From Deltaproteobacteria bacterium (GTDB lineage: Bacteria; Desulfobacterota; RBG-13-43-22), in the NCBI GenBank assembly GCA_016208255.1, contig JACQYK010000089.1:1-42226 (forward strand): a DNA stretch of 42,226 nt, read 5' to 3'. A program made the position numbers and the translations under genes. How positions within the stretch are numbered: the stretch's first letter is position 1; each line of letters starts with the position of its first letter. This document shows positions 1-8,605 of this stretch, in pieces. Below the pieces are notes generated by a model, which did not search any database, was not told where the DNA came from, and saw nothing but the letters and a program-made list of their open reading frames with translations.

Positions 1-161
1 GAATGGAAAAAGTATAAAATAGGAGCAGAAAGCGGTCAAGGATAAAAACCGCCGATGGAATAGGATGATAAGCGCTGTTTCAAAATCAGAATCCATTTTT
101 TCCGTGCGCAATTTTAAATCCAGGCATTAGAAATAACGAGACCTCTAAAAAAGGAGACCCT

Positions 162-1583
162 GTGAAAGTAGACTTTTCAAAATTGGACCGGGCCTTTAAG
201 CCCAAAACGGTCGCGGTGGTGGGGGCCAGCAAAAAAAACAATTTCCACTGGCTGCGTAATTTGAGCGAATTTCAGGGAAAAGTCTATTCGGTCCAGGTCA
301 ATCCTGAATCGATTGAGGGGATCAAGGCCCTGGGAATAGAAAACGTTACCAGTCTTTTGGATATTCCCGTTCCTCTTGATCTGGTCATTGTCACTACGCC
401 CAGGACCCTGGCCCCCCGAATTCTTGACGACTGCATCCTCAAAGAGGTTGGTGCCGTCCACTTTTTTTCCTCGGGATTCGGAGAAACCGGCCAAGAAGAG
501 GGGAAGGCTCTGGAACGGGCCCTGGTAGAAAAAGCGGAACGGGCCAATTGTCATATCGTCGGGATAAACTGCCGGGGGATATTTACTCCCCAAATCGGCC
601 TGAAACAGATAGCGGAGCAATATAGCGGCCTGTCCGGTCCGGTGGGTCTCATCTCGCAAAGCGGCGGCCAGGCCATGACCTTCTCCCGGCAGGCCTTTCT
701 TCAGGGATTAACCATCAACAAATCCATCAGCTTCGGCAACGGCATCGTCATCCAGGCCAGCGATTTCCTTGAATACTTTGGACAGGATCCGGAAATAAAA
801 GTGATCGGCCTGTACCTGGAAGGGGTCAAAGACGGCAGACGTTTTTTCGAGGCGCTTAAGAAAGTATCTGCGCAAAAACCGGTGGTTATCCTGAAAGGGG
901 GGAGGACCCATGACGGGGGACGGGCCATAGCCTCACACACCGGCTCCCTGGCCATACCAATAGCTATTTGGAACGCCGCCGTGAGACAGAGCGGTGCCGT
1001 CAGCGTGCCGGGCCTGGAGGAGATGATTGACACCTTGAAGGCCCTGCTCTTTCTGCCCCCGGTAGAGGGTGACAGGATCGGCGTCGCCGGCGGAGCGGGA
1101 GGAGAATCCATCGCCATCACCGACATCCTCGCCGAAACCGGATTGAAAGTCCCTGAGCTTACCCAAAAATCCTATGATGAACTGGATACCTTCTTCTCCC
1201 TGGTGGGGGGAAGCTACCGCAATCCTATCGATACCGACATCGGCCCCAACCGCCGGCATCTGGAACGGGTGATGATGATTCTGTCTGACGATCCCAATAT
1301 CGACCTTCTCCTGCTGATGACCCGGGCGGGAAAGTTCCTTTACTCCAGGGATCTGCTGGAGAAAGATATCGAGATAGCCGGCCGGATCAGGCAAAAGTCC
1401 ACAAAACCACTCATAGCCGTGCTTCCTTTTGTAACCCCGGAGGAGATGCAGGAAACCATAGAAATCATCCCCCGCTACCAGAGGAACGGCATTCCCGTTT
1501 TTCCCACCATGAGTCGAGCGGCCCTGGCTTTGAAAAATACCCTGGATTACCACCGATTTAAAAGGGTGAAGGCCGTTCCCTGA
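162..1583 (+). CDS. ADP-forming acyl-CoA synthetase alpha-type subunit (CoA-binding protein)
   Basis: Likely makes or breaks an acyl-CoA thioester by way of a phosphohistidine, as the alpha subunit of NDP-forming acetyl/acyl-CoA synthetases does. The first ~130 residues form a CoA-binding Rossmann domain (VAVVGAS near residue 17). A succinyl-CoA-ligase-like domain follows, with GLISQSGG near 162 and the phospho-acceptor motif SHTGS with His259. The 473-residue length fits an alpha-type subunit without the ATP-grasp beta domain, and no beta subunit is in the window. The start is GTG, chosen because AAGGAG lies five bases upstream. It is the only plus-strand gene in the first 8 kb. A broken relative lies at 12030-12531. 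The family call is firm; the acyl substrate is unknown. Confidence 0.85.
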   Translation: MKVDFSKLDRAFKPKTVAVVGASKKNNFHWLRNLSEFQGKVYSVQVNPESIEGIKALGIENVTSLLDIPVPLDLVIVTTPRTLAPRILDDCILKEVGAVHFFSSGFGETGQEEGKALERALVEKAERANCHIVGINCRGIFTPQIGLKQIAEQYSGLSGPVGLISQSGGQAMTFSRQAFLQGLTINKSISFGNGIVIQASDFLEYFGQDPEIKVIGLYLEGVKDGRRFFEALKKVSAQKPVVILKGGRTHDGGRAIASHTGSLAIPIAIWNAAVRQSGAVSVPGLEEMIDTLKALLFLPPVEGDRIGVAGGAGGESIAITDILAETGLKVPELTQKSYDELDTFFSLVGGSYRNPIDTDIGPNRRHLERVMMILSDDPNIDLLLLMTRAGKFLYSRDLLEKDIEIAGRIRQKSTKPLIAVLPFVTPEEMQETIEIIPRYQRNGIPVFPTMSRAALALKNTLDYHRFKRVKAVP

Positions 1584-1649
1584 CCAGGACCGAGGCACCC
1601 CATCTTTGCCGGAATTTACCAACTATAGTAAATGCCAATATTAAGTTTA

Positions 1650-1792
1650 CATCCCCCTCACCCTAACCCTCTCCCGCAAGGGGAGAGGGGACCCTTTTTA
1701 TTTCCCCTCCCTTGATCCGGTCGGCTTTGCCGACCTTTTGAAGAGCTCGACGGAGTCGAGCGGAGGGAGGGGATGAAGGGGAGGGTGAAGTA
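1650..1792. repeat. C-rich/G-rich palindromic intergenic repeat with nested hairpins
   Basis: A stretch of CCCCCTCACCCTAACCC type is answered about 100 bases later by GGAGGGAGGGGATGAAGG, so the element can fold on itself. Inside it are a CCTCTCCC/GGGAGAGG hairpin and two perfect short palindromes, at 1719-1735 (GGTCGGC/GCCGACC) and 1745-1761 (GCTCGAC/GTCGAGC). It lies between convergent genes and may end transcription, but no U-run follows a stem. Related copies are at 15616, 17113 and 19264. Confidence 0.6.
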
Positions 1793-1825
1793 TGTCAATT
1801 TATTTTTGTCGTTCACTATAACCGA

Positions 1826-3307
1826 TCAGCTTATTTTCTTGGCGGCTTCTCTCAGCTCATCCCTGAAATCGGGATGGGCAATTTGGATTAAGGCTTGTGC
1901 CCGCTCCCGGTTGGTTCGGCCGGTCAGTTGGGCGACCCCCCATTCGGTAACGACGTAATCCGCATAAACCCGGGGGATGCTCACCACTGAACCCTCATCA
2001 AGCTGGGGCACGATAGTGGAAATACCTCCTCCACCCCAGGTTGAGGGCAAAAGTGAAACGGCTTTTCCACCCGGAGAGAAAAAAGCCCCCAGATGAAACT
2101 CTATCTGCCCTCCCGGCCCATTGATCAGTCTGGGACCAAATTGGGTTTCACAGGTGATTTGTCCCAAAAGGTCGACCTGGGTGATGTTGTTGATGGCCAC
2201 CATGTTCTCGTTTCGGCTGATATTTCCTATGTTGAGGACATAATCGGCACCGTGGAGTTCAATCAGGGGATTGTCATCCGCCCACCTTATTTCCTCGGGT
2301 CTGAAACCGATCAATCCGGTGAAAACGGCCTTGCCCGGATGAAGCGTGGCGAATTTACCGGTGGCGATCCCTCTTTTTATCAAGAAACCCATGCCCGGAC
2401 AGGCCATCTCAGAAAAAATGCTCAGGTCGTTCAACTGGTCGAACACACCCAGTTCGATCATGTACTTAGAAGGCTTGCCCACCCCTATCTGAATGGTATC
2501 ATGGTCATTCAGGATATCTTTCAAATTTCGGGCAATGGCTTTAGCCGTGTCATCAGGTTCATCCATGTTCAGTTGAAATTCGATCATCGACAGCTCAACC
2601 AGGTCGAGGAAGGGAAGGACCCGTCGGAAAAGGCGGGGATGAGCCAGTAAGGCGGCGTCCCTGGCCCGTTCTTGCTTTTCGGCCGGAAATCGGGCAGCGA
2701 CCCTGAGGGCTTCTTCTTCAGTAACCGGCGGGGCCGAAATATTTACCAGATAATCGATTTCCGAGATATGAATGGCGGTATCCCCCCGGCTTCTTATTTG
2801 ATAATCGTCGATCTCGGCGATGACGATTTTAGCCTCCCGGATATATTTGTTTTTTTCCCAGGCGACAGCGCCAAGGGTACAAAAACCATTCTCATCCGGA
2901 GGAGAAACCTCCAGGAGAAGTACATCGATATCCCTGGCCACCCGGCGACGGTCCCGGTAGGGCTTGAACCAGGTCCAATTGGTGTAGGGTAAAAATTGTA
3001 TTCGTCCTTCGTCATGACCAGGTCTGGCCAGATGAAGATAGGTCCTGACCTGGATTTCAAAAGACTCTTCCATCCCCGGCAAAAGCCAGCCCGGATCAAA
3101 AGCCGGTGCCGTGACTTCGACCTGGACCTGACGAAGTTCATCCCGGCGGGCCACGATGGCATAAGGCAGCTCACCCACATAGCCATTCGGAATAAATATC
3201 TTATCGCCCGATTTAATCAGACCGGCGGCCTGTTCCAGGGAAAGCAGTTTTTGCCTGTATTGCTCCGGCCAGTTTTCTAAATTCAATATCCTTTTTTTTC
3301 GATCCAT
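1826..3307 (-). CDS. Acetyl-CoA hydrolase/transferase family protein (4-hydroxybutyrate CoA-transferase-like)
   Basis: Predicted to move CoA between carboxylic acids through an enzyme-bound glutamyl-CoA. The reading frame extends to a GTG at 3322, but ATG at 3307 has an ideal AGGAGG six bases upstream and is preferred, giving 493 residues. Family hallmarks are an N-terminal domain with SGDKIFIPNG, a mid-protein IGVGKPSKYM segment, FSEM where the catalytic glutamate is expected, and a glycine-rich C-terminal region (GGGGISTIVP, then TEWGVAQLTGRT). It lies just downstream of the metallo-hydrolase at 3319-4605 and is probably co-transcribed with it. Its natural acyl donor and acceptor cannot be told from sequence. 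Confidence 0.85.
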   Translation of the reverse strand: MDRKKRILNLENWPEQYRQKLLSLEQAAGLIKSGDKIFIPNGYVGELPYAIVARRDELRQVQVEVTAPAFDPGWLLPGMEESFEIQVRTYLHLARPGHDEGRIQFLPYTNWTWFKPYRDRRRVARDIDVLLLEVSPPDENGFCTLGAVAWEKNKYIREAKIVIAEIDDYQIRSRGDTAIHISEIDYLVNISAPPVTEEEALRVAARFPAEKQERARDAALLAHPRLFRRVLPFLDLVELSMIEFQLNMDEPDDTAKAIARNLKDILNDHDTIQIGVGKPSKYMIELGVFDQLNDLSIFSEMACPGMGFLIKRGIATGKFATLHPGKAVFTGLIGFRPEEIRWADDNPLIELHGADYVLNIGNISRNENMVAINNITQVDLLGQITCETQFGPRLINGPGGQIEFHLGAFFSPGGKAVSLLPSTWGGGGISTIVPQLDEGSVVSIPRVYADYVVTEWGVAQLTGRTNRERAQALIQIAHPDFRDELREAAKKIS

Positions 3308-3318
3308 TCCCAACCTCC

Positions 3319-4605
3319 TCACTTTTCTTCGGAGATCTTTTTTGAGTCCATCTCCGCCTGATTGAAAATGGCACGGGCCATCAGAGAGGTTTCCTCTTTT
3401 CGTCGTTGCTGGTAAATCTCTCCCCTTATTCCATGAACCTTTTTGTTTTCGGGATCGGCCAGGGCGGCCATTTCGATCAGGTGACAGGCCAGACGGAGGT
3501 TGCCTTTTTCAGCCGTTTTCAGGGCCCGGGAAGCCAATGATTCGGCTCCTCCGGCCAGTTCGGCTATTTCCACAGCCACGTCTCTCTCCCTGGCCGGTTT
3601 CAGGTTGGCCGGATTGCCGTCATACCATCCTCCATATAACCGCCAGATATTGTGAACGACAAATTCAGGTTCATCATATAGAGGACGCAAAAAGGGTCGG
3701 GACAAGACCTTCGGATCCACCTTGACGGTGTGGATAATCTCGTTCAGGGTACAGCCCCGATTCATCATCTCCAGGGTGTCACCAACCAGATGGTCCAGGG
3801 CCTCGGCCGTTTCCAGACAGGCTTTACGAATTCGATCCGCCCCCTGAATCGGCCATCCGTGGGAGGGGATGAAGTATTCCGCCCCCATTCCGGCCATTTG
3901 ACGAAGCGCCTGACACCACTCTACAGGATAACGTTGTGCCTTCTGGGGATTGCCCGCGTTGGGAAACAGCCAGATAAAGAGATCACCAGGGCAAATGGTT
4001 TTCTTTTCAGGAATCCAAACCCAGGCATGGTCATCGGTTTCGCCCTTGGCCTGGTGAAGAATAAAGGTCAGGCCCCCGATCTTGATGCTGAAATGGTCTG
4101 AAAAGGTTATGTTCGGCCAGACAACGCTTTGATCCAGAAAAAGGTCATTTCCTTCACCCAGAAAGGTCCGGTTCGGGTTCTGACTGGTCTGCCTGAGGTT
4201 GATCACCATATTATAGCCATTGGTTAAGCGATATCGCTCAAACCTTTTAGGGACGTTTTCATGAGCGATTACCATGGGTGGGGGGTGATTGTTTGATTTT
4301 GAGTCTTGAAGGAAAGCGGCGCTTCCTCCCACATGGTCCAAATGACCATGGGTATAGATGAGGGTCTGGAAGGGGTCATTCGACCAGCGGCGAATGGCCT
4401 CGACAATCGGCGGCCCGCCGTTTTTTAACCCGGTATCAATGACTACCAGACCCTCGTCGGTTTTAAAAATTATGGATAGAGAAAAAGCATTGACCCGGGC
4501 GACCCCTTCGAACAATTCGGTTAAAGTAAAGTCAAAAGGGGCCGGGGGCGCCTCTCCTTCTCCCCGGTCTATGAGTCGTTCGGAGATTGCAAACAGATCC
4601 GTCAT
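3319..4605 (-). CDS. MBL-fold metallo-hydrolase, alkylsulfatase-like
   Basis: A metallo-beta-lactamase-fold hydrolase of about 428 residues. The zinc motif THGHLDHVGG places His86, His88, Asp90 and His91. Downstream metal ligands are suggested by PGDLF and by the His in PSHGWP. A helical region with LYGGWYDGNPANLKPA resembles the dimerisation part of BDS1/SdsA1-type alkylsulfatases (LYNGWWDGNPA). It lacks the extra C-terminal SCP2-like domain of full-length SdsA1 and has no obvious signal peptide, so a cytoplasmic thioester, sulfate-ester or lactone substrate is equally possible. An AAGGAGG site precedes the ATG. It lies directly upstream of the CoA-transferase gene. Confidence 0.75.
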   Translation of the reverse strand: MTDLFAISERLIDRGEGEAPPAPFDFTLTELFEGVARVNAFSLSIIFKTDEGLVVIDTGLKNGGPPIVEAIRRWSNDPFQTLIYTHGHLDHVGGSAAFLQDSKSNNHPPPMVIAHENVPKRFERYRLTNGYNMVINLRQTSQNPNRTFLGEGNDLFLDQSVVWPNITFSDHFSIKIGGLTFILHQAKGETDDHAWVWIPEKKTICPGDLFIWLFPNAGNPQKAQRYPVEWCQALRQMAGMGAEYFIPSHGWPIQGADRIRKACLETAEALDHLVGDTLEMMNRGCTLNEIIHTVKVDPKVLSRPFLRPLYDEPEFVVHNIWRLYGGWYDGNPANLKPARERDVAVEIAELAGGAESLASRALKTAEKGNLRLACHLIEMAALADPENKKVHGIRGEIYQQRRKEETSLMARAIFNQAEMDSKKISEEK

Positions 4606-4682
4606 TTTTTCCTCCTTAAGTAAGTACCTCCCCCGTTTTGCAGTTTTTATGCTTGGCTCGGAGAAGGTTGTAAAATCAGTCT

Positions 4683-6620
4683 TCAGCGCGCCCTGACGAC
4701 AACCCGCACCCGGGACAGATTCGGAATCAGACGCAGACGGTTTCGGGCCTCGCCTTCCCGTTGAGAAAAAACTCGCAGGGTGGCCATATAGGTTCCCGGT
4801 GCATCATAAACATGGCTGGCCCGGGTCTCGATTTCCGCTTTCCTTCCATCGATCGACCGGTCTTCCAGCGGGAAAGAGCCTGAACCATCAAAGTCCCATT
4901 CGACCCTGACGATGGTTCCGCTGTCAGGAGGTGCCTCAGCCGTACCTTTAAAGAAAACCTCTTCCTTCACTTTCACTTCCGCCCGCAGGAGATTATTGGC
5001 CCGGGCCCTGACCACGGGCTGAATCCCTTTTCGATCGCCCGCCCGACCGGGCAAAAGCAACCTTCCGGAATCCTCAAGTTGATAGGACGAACTGGCCGGA
5101 GGCTCTATTTCTTTCTCCACCCAGACCATGACGTCCCGCAGGGCCTGGGCAAAGCAAGCCGAATAATTGATCAGTCTGGTCTGACCGGCCGGGTTCAGGG
5201 GAACCAGATGGGCCGCGTTTTCGATCCACCAGATACGGAAGTTTTGGTCGGTCCGGCTGCCCAGCTGTTTGTTTACATCCTGAATATAAGGCTCGGCGCA
5301 AATGGGCCAGCACTCCCGGTCCTGGGCGTGCTGAAGCAGGATCATCTTTCCCTTGAATTTCCCCGAAGGGACCGGGATACTTACCAGATCAATAGGCCTC
5401 TGCGCGTAGATGGGCAGGCCGTCGACCAGAAACTGACGCATAGTGGGATATCGCTCATGGACCAGATGGCGGTGATAGAAGAGAAAGGCGGTAAAATCGC
5501 GGTTATCCGCTTCGATGGTATCTCCCGGGGCCACATCCCGAAAGCCGACCGGGTCCAGAATAGCCACGACCGCCCGGTCGATGGCACCGGTACAGATCAT
5601 TCTCCGGCCTTTGGCCTTCCCGGAAGTCAGTTGCAGAGTGGCACCCAGTAACCGGTCCGGATCTCCGGGCATATCGATAACAGCGCCCACATTCATATCC
5701 CCGGGCATCCGGCCCAGGACTCCGGCGTTTATATCTTCGAACATGCCGGGTGCGGCCAGCTCTTTGGCGGTTTTTAGTTCTCGAACCACTCCTGTCTCCC
5801 TGATCAGCAGGGCTTTCAGCTCATCATCTTTTTGAAATCCTTCATAACCCGGCCTAGTCCAAAAATCCTGGAAATAAGTCCCGTCCGAACCGAAAACTAT
5901 CTGCATGCCCAGAATCCAGAGGGGATTGGGCTCCAACTGTGATTCGGCCCCCCGGCAATAACCGGCCCGGTAAAGGGCGGCCAGGGCCTGGCGTTGGCCA
6001 TCGCTGGTCAGTACGGCAAAGGGGTTGCCTTCCCCTCCGGCATCCACGGTGTCGACGATTTCTTTGATCTTGTCTCCGAGTATGGTCCCGGCCCAGGCGG
6101 AGATGGACCAGTGATAATTGATCAGTGGGGCCCGGTTGATCATAAAAGGCACCGCTCCCTGCCAGACCTCCGGGGCGGCCTCCAGGCAGTTCACGGAGCG
6201 CATGGCCCCGCCGCTGCCGCCGAAGACATACCCGTGATGAGGCGGCCGGCCGTACATCTTTTCAGCCAGCTCCCGGGAGAACCTGGCCGACCGGGCGCTG
6301 GCCCGCCACTCCAGGATGGTGATATCCCCTTTAAGTCCCGACATATCATTTCCGATATGACCCTGGTTGGATTCCACATAGTAAGCCCTGTTCTCGGCGG
6401 CTATTTCCAATCCGCCTATTTCCAGGCCCTGGTGTTCGTTTCCTCCCCTCCCTCCCTGCAAAAACTGGATGAACCGGCCTTCATAGACGTTTGCCTCCGG
6501 GAAATAAAAAGCAAAACGGGTATCGGTCCCCTGGAAACCGCCGTGAACATAGCGATGCCGGTGAGGCCGGTCCCGCCATTCGTCCTTATCAATAAAAGGA
6601 TCGCCAAAAAAAGGGTCCAT
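4683..6620 (-). CDS. Large alpha/beta hydrolase (tannase/esterase-like) with C-terminal PKD-like domain
   Basis: 645 residues. Residues ~45-500 look like an alpha/beta hydrolase: GGSGG places a candidate nucleophile at Ser136, IQFLQGGRGG may be the oxyanion-hole region, and ENAAHLVPL near the end of the domain may carry the catalytic His. From about residue 535 a PKD-type beta-sandwich is seen (VEWDFDGSG, then VYDAPGTYMATLRV). There is no N-terminal signal peptide, odd for a PKD protein because such domains are usually extracellular. The ATG overlaps the stop of the upstream enoyl-CoA hydratase scrap as TAATG, with AAGGAG eight bases upstream inside that scrap, so translation is probably coupled. 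The substrate is unknown and the hydrolase call is tentative. Confidence 0.6.
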   Translation of the reverse strand: MDPFFGDPFIDKDEWRDRPHRHRYVHGGFQGTDTRFAFYFPEANVYEGRFIQFLQGGRGGNEHQGLEIGGLEIAAENRAYYVESNQGHIGNDMSGLKGDITILEWRASARSARFSRELAEKMYGRPPHHGYVFGGSGGAMRSVNCLEAAPEVWQGAVPFMINRAPLINYHWSISAWAGTILGDKIKEIVDTVDAGGEGNPFAVLTSDGQRQALAALYRAGYCRGAESQLEPNPLWILGMQIVFGSDGTYFQDFWTRPGYEGFQKDDELKALLIRETGVVRELKTAKELAAPGMFEDINAGVLGRMPGDMNVGAVIDMPGDPDRLLGATLQLTSGKAKGRRMICTGAIDRAVVAILDPVGFRDVAPGDTIEADNRDFTAFLFYHRHLVHERYPTMRQFLVDGLPIYAQRPIDLVSIPVPSGKFKGKMILLQHAQDRECWPICAEPYIQDVNKQLGSRTDQNFRIWWIENAAHLVPLNPAGQTRLINYSACFAQALRDVMVWVEKEIEPPASSSYQLEDSGRLLLPGRAGDRKGIQPVVRARANNLLRAEVKVKEEVFFKGTAEAPPDSGTIVRVEWDFDGSGSFPLEDRSIDGRKAEIETRASHVYDAPGTYMATLRVFSQREGEARNRLRLIPNLSRVRVVVRAR

Positions 6621-6751
6621 TAATCAATCTCCTTATTTTTTATACCAGCCAACCCCATGGTCCAGGTGAAGGCATTTAGCCGCTCCAACCGGTTCAGAGT
6701 GATGGTGGCGATCCGGTCCTTTTTTTCAAAAATGATCTCGGTGTAGCTCAT
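6620..6751 (-). pseudogene. N-terminal remnant of an enoyl-CoA hydratase (43 codons)
   Basis: A short open frame reads MSYTEIIFEKKDRIATITLN, then RLERLNAFTWTM. This is the classic first ~32 residues of crotonase-superfamily enoyl-CoA hydratases (the R-I-A-x-I-T-L-N-R...LNAF signature). It then turns into unrelated GLAGIKNKEID and stops. A GGAGT ribosome site precedes the ATG. The stop TAA shares its last A with the ATG of the hydrolase gene. An intact enzyme has about 260 residues, so the oxyanion-hole and catalytic segments are gone. The scrap may survive as a leader that delivers ribosomes to the next gene. Confidence 0.75.
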
Positions 6752-6835
6752 GAAGACTCCTTTCAAATAAAAGAATTACAGCTTAAGGCCATTGTTATGG
6801 TTCCTTACAAAGTTTACTCATTTAATTTCATTTAA

Positions 6836-7315
6836 TTAATATCTATCTGAATACTCTGATTTGACTAACTGGGGAACAGCTTCATCGAGAACGGGTTCAT
6901 CAAAAGTCAGATGAATTTTAACTTGCGGCAGCCTCTGCCGTCGTCCTCCCCCTCTGTTGTACTCCATCGGAATTTCAATTTGAAAATCACCCGGTATTGT
7001 CATAGGCTTCTGCACAGTCAACCGAATTCCCGAGGCAGGCAAAACCCAGGCGGCAACTCTATCAAGAAGTTGGAGGGAGGTCTCAAGTTTATCTCGACCA
7101 GGCTTGCAGCTGAAATCAATATCTTCAGAAAAACGGTAACCCTTATAATAACAATGTCGTAGACAGGTCCCCCCTTTAAAGACCCAGCCGTGTTTACCTT
7201 CACCGGAACTGACTAATCCGCATAGACACCAAAGTGTAACATAGTCTTTTTCAACCTGATCAAAACGGAGTCCTTCCTTTTCAGCAAGGCGATGAAGCTC
7301 CGCCGTGGTAATCAT
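6836..7315 (-). CDS. AbiEii/AbiGii-family nucleotidyltransferase toxin, apparently C-terminally truncated
   Basis: The toxin half of a type IV AbiE toxin-antitoxin pair. The nucleotidyltransferase core is visible: the GG(T/S) motif in VFKGGTCLRH, followed by RFSEDIDF with the D-x-D metal ligands. Family members usually run well past 200 residues, with a helical C-terminal domain holding more conserved motifs (normally starting with a leucine-rich EKLxAL stretch). Here the frame stops at residue 159, shortly after SEYSDRY, into A/T-rich DNA. The start overlaps the antitoxin stop by four bases (ATGA), typical of coupled AbiEi-AbiEii pairs. The toxin may be inactive. Confidence 0.75.
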   Translation of the reverse strand: MITTAELHRLAEKEGLRFDQVEKDYVTLWCLCGLVSSGEGKHGWVFKGGTCLRHCYYKGYRFSEDIDFSCKPGRDKLETSLQLLDRVAAWVLPASGIRLTVQKPMTIPGDFQIEIPMEYNRGGGRRQRLPQVKIHLTFDEPVLDEAVPQLVKSEYSDRY

Positions 7316-8118
7316 GTTTGTATCTCCGCATTTACCAGAAGACCCCAGCGCCTATTATATTTTCCCTTCTTCGGCATAGTTGGATCAAAAGAAGAAAAAC
7401 CGGGGGCTCGTAGTACAGACTCCCGCAGGGATTCAACATCTCCAAGCCCCAGCGTTTCCATGGTGAATCCCAGCCGTTTGGCTACCGCGGAATTGCCGAT
7501 TTTAGCGGCATACTTTCTCAGTTTTTTTTCGTCCAGCATTTTCCAGGAGCCCGTTAAGGCCTTAACAATCTCGCTTGTTCCCCCTACGTACTGCGGCAGA
7601 TCGAGTCCATCGATGATCGTCTTCTCCCGATCGGTGACATGGAAGGGAATTTCGTCTATCCAGTCCTTTATAACGCCGAACACCTTTCCCGGTTTCAGGG
7701 ATACAACCTTATAAGTCACTCCCAGTATATCACCGGGCTGGCGGCGCACTGGATGATCGGTAGCCACAAAGACAGTGCGGGGAAGCTGTTCCGTCATACC
7801 GTGATGGTTGAGGGCTGACCAGTAGGCAATCACTGCCGGAGATACGATCTCCATGGCGATCACAAACTCGTGCAATTGCGGAGAACGGTCTTCACCGGAA
7901 GAGAGGGGAATAACGGCAAAGCGCCCCCGGCGGATGCGCTTTATCCAGCCTTTACTCTGAAGCCGCTCCAGAAATTGGGGCGTCGGGTTATTCTTTGTAT
8001 GTCCCAATACCTGGCGTGCAAAAGCAAGGCTAAAAGTTGAGTGAGCCCCTGCCTTGGCAAGAAAGCCGGCTTCAATCTTCCCCAACTGGCCCCTTGTTAT
8101 AGTTCTTGAGTCATTCAT
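7312..8118 (-). CDS. AbiEi-type antitoxin / transcriptional regulator
   Basis: 268 residues. The N-terminal ~80 residues resemble the winged-helix domain of AbiEi antitoxins (FLERLQSKGWIKRIRRGRFAV). A conserved central domain follows (AYWSALNHHGMTEQLPRTVF, then DREKTIIDGLDLPQYVGG). AbiEi proteins repress their own promoter and neutralise the AbiEii nucleotidyltransferase. The gene overlaps the toxin start by four bases and is transcribed first. Its start region lies 80 bases from the likely start of the divergent nuclease remnant at 8198. The AbiEi assignment is strong from fold motifs and gene order. Confidence 0.8.
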   Translation of the reverse strand: MNDSRTITRGQLGKIEAGFLAKAGAHSTFSLAFARQVLGHTKNNPTPQFLERLQSKGWIKRIRRGRFAVIPLSSGEDRSPQLHEFVIAMEIVSPAVIAYWSALNHHGMTEQLPRTVFVATDHPVRRQPGDILGVTYKVVSLKPGKVFGVIKDWIDEIPFHVTDREKTIIDGLDLPQYVGGTSEIVKALTGSWKMLDEKKLRKYAAKIGNSAVAKRLGFTMETLGLGDVESLRESVLRAPGFSSFDPTMPKKGKYNRRWGLLVNAEIQT

Positions 8119-8197
8119 AGTCTCACTAGCCTATTTTTGGCCCATAGAATATAACATTTCACCAACAAGTCAAGATATTTCCATTAAACAGGTGGTA

Positions 8198-8605
8198 ATG
8201 GTAGTGGTCGTCGCAGTATTTTTATTGCTGTTAAGATACCCGTATGGTTTGATACCATTATCCCTTTTTGAGGGCCTCGTCAGTAACCTATTTGGAAAGA
8301 TGGGCCTTGAAACAAAGCTAACGAGGACATCAAAAGATGGAGGTGTTGATGCAGTAGCTTTTGATGTCCGTCCCGTAATTGGCGGGAAGGTGGTCATCCA
8401 AGCAAAACGATATAAGAATACAGTGGGTGTATCTGCTGTCAGAGATCTTTATGGGACAATGTTAAATGAAGGGGCCAATAAAGGAATTTTGGTGACAACA
8501 AGCGGTTATGGGCCGGACGCATTTGATTTTGCAAAGGATAAACCGATAGAATTGATTGATGGTGGTGGCTTATTGTATTTATTGGAACAAGTGGGGGTAA
8601 AGGCG
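8198..8605 (+). pseudogene. C-terminal Mrr-like restriction endonuclease domain, remnant
   Basis: The frame reads FEGLVSNLFGKMGLETK, TSKDGGVDAVAFD and then VVIQAKRYK, which is the D...(E/Q)xK core of the Mrr_cat/restriction endonuclease family. It continues with VRDLYGTMLNEGANKGILVT and PIELIDGGGLLYLLE. Upstream is only a hydrophobic stretch (MVVVVAVFLLLL) and an ATG with an AGGTGG two bases away, so the N-terminal part is missing or replaced. At about 8605 nuclease homology stops and the aminotransferase begins in another frame; the nuclease frame runs out of register to a stop at 8687-8689. Read as a decayed defence gene beside the AbiE pair. Confidence 0.65.
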
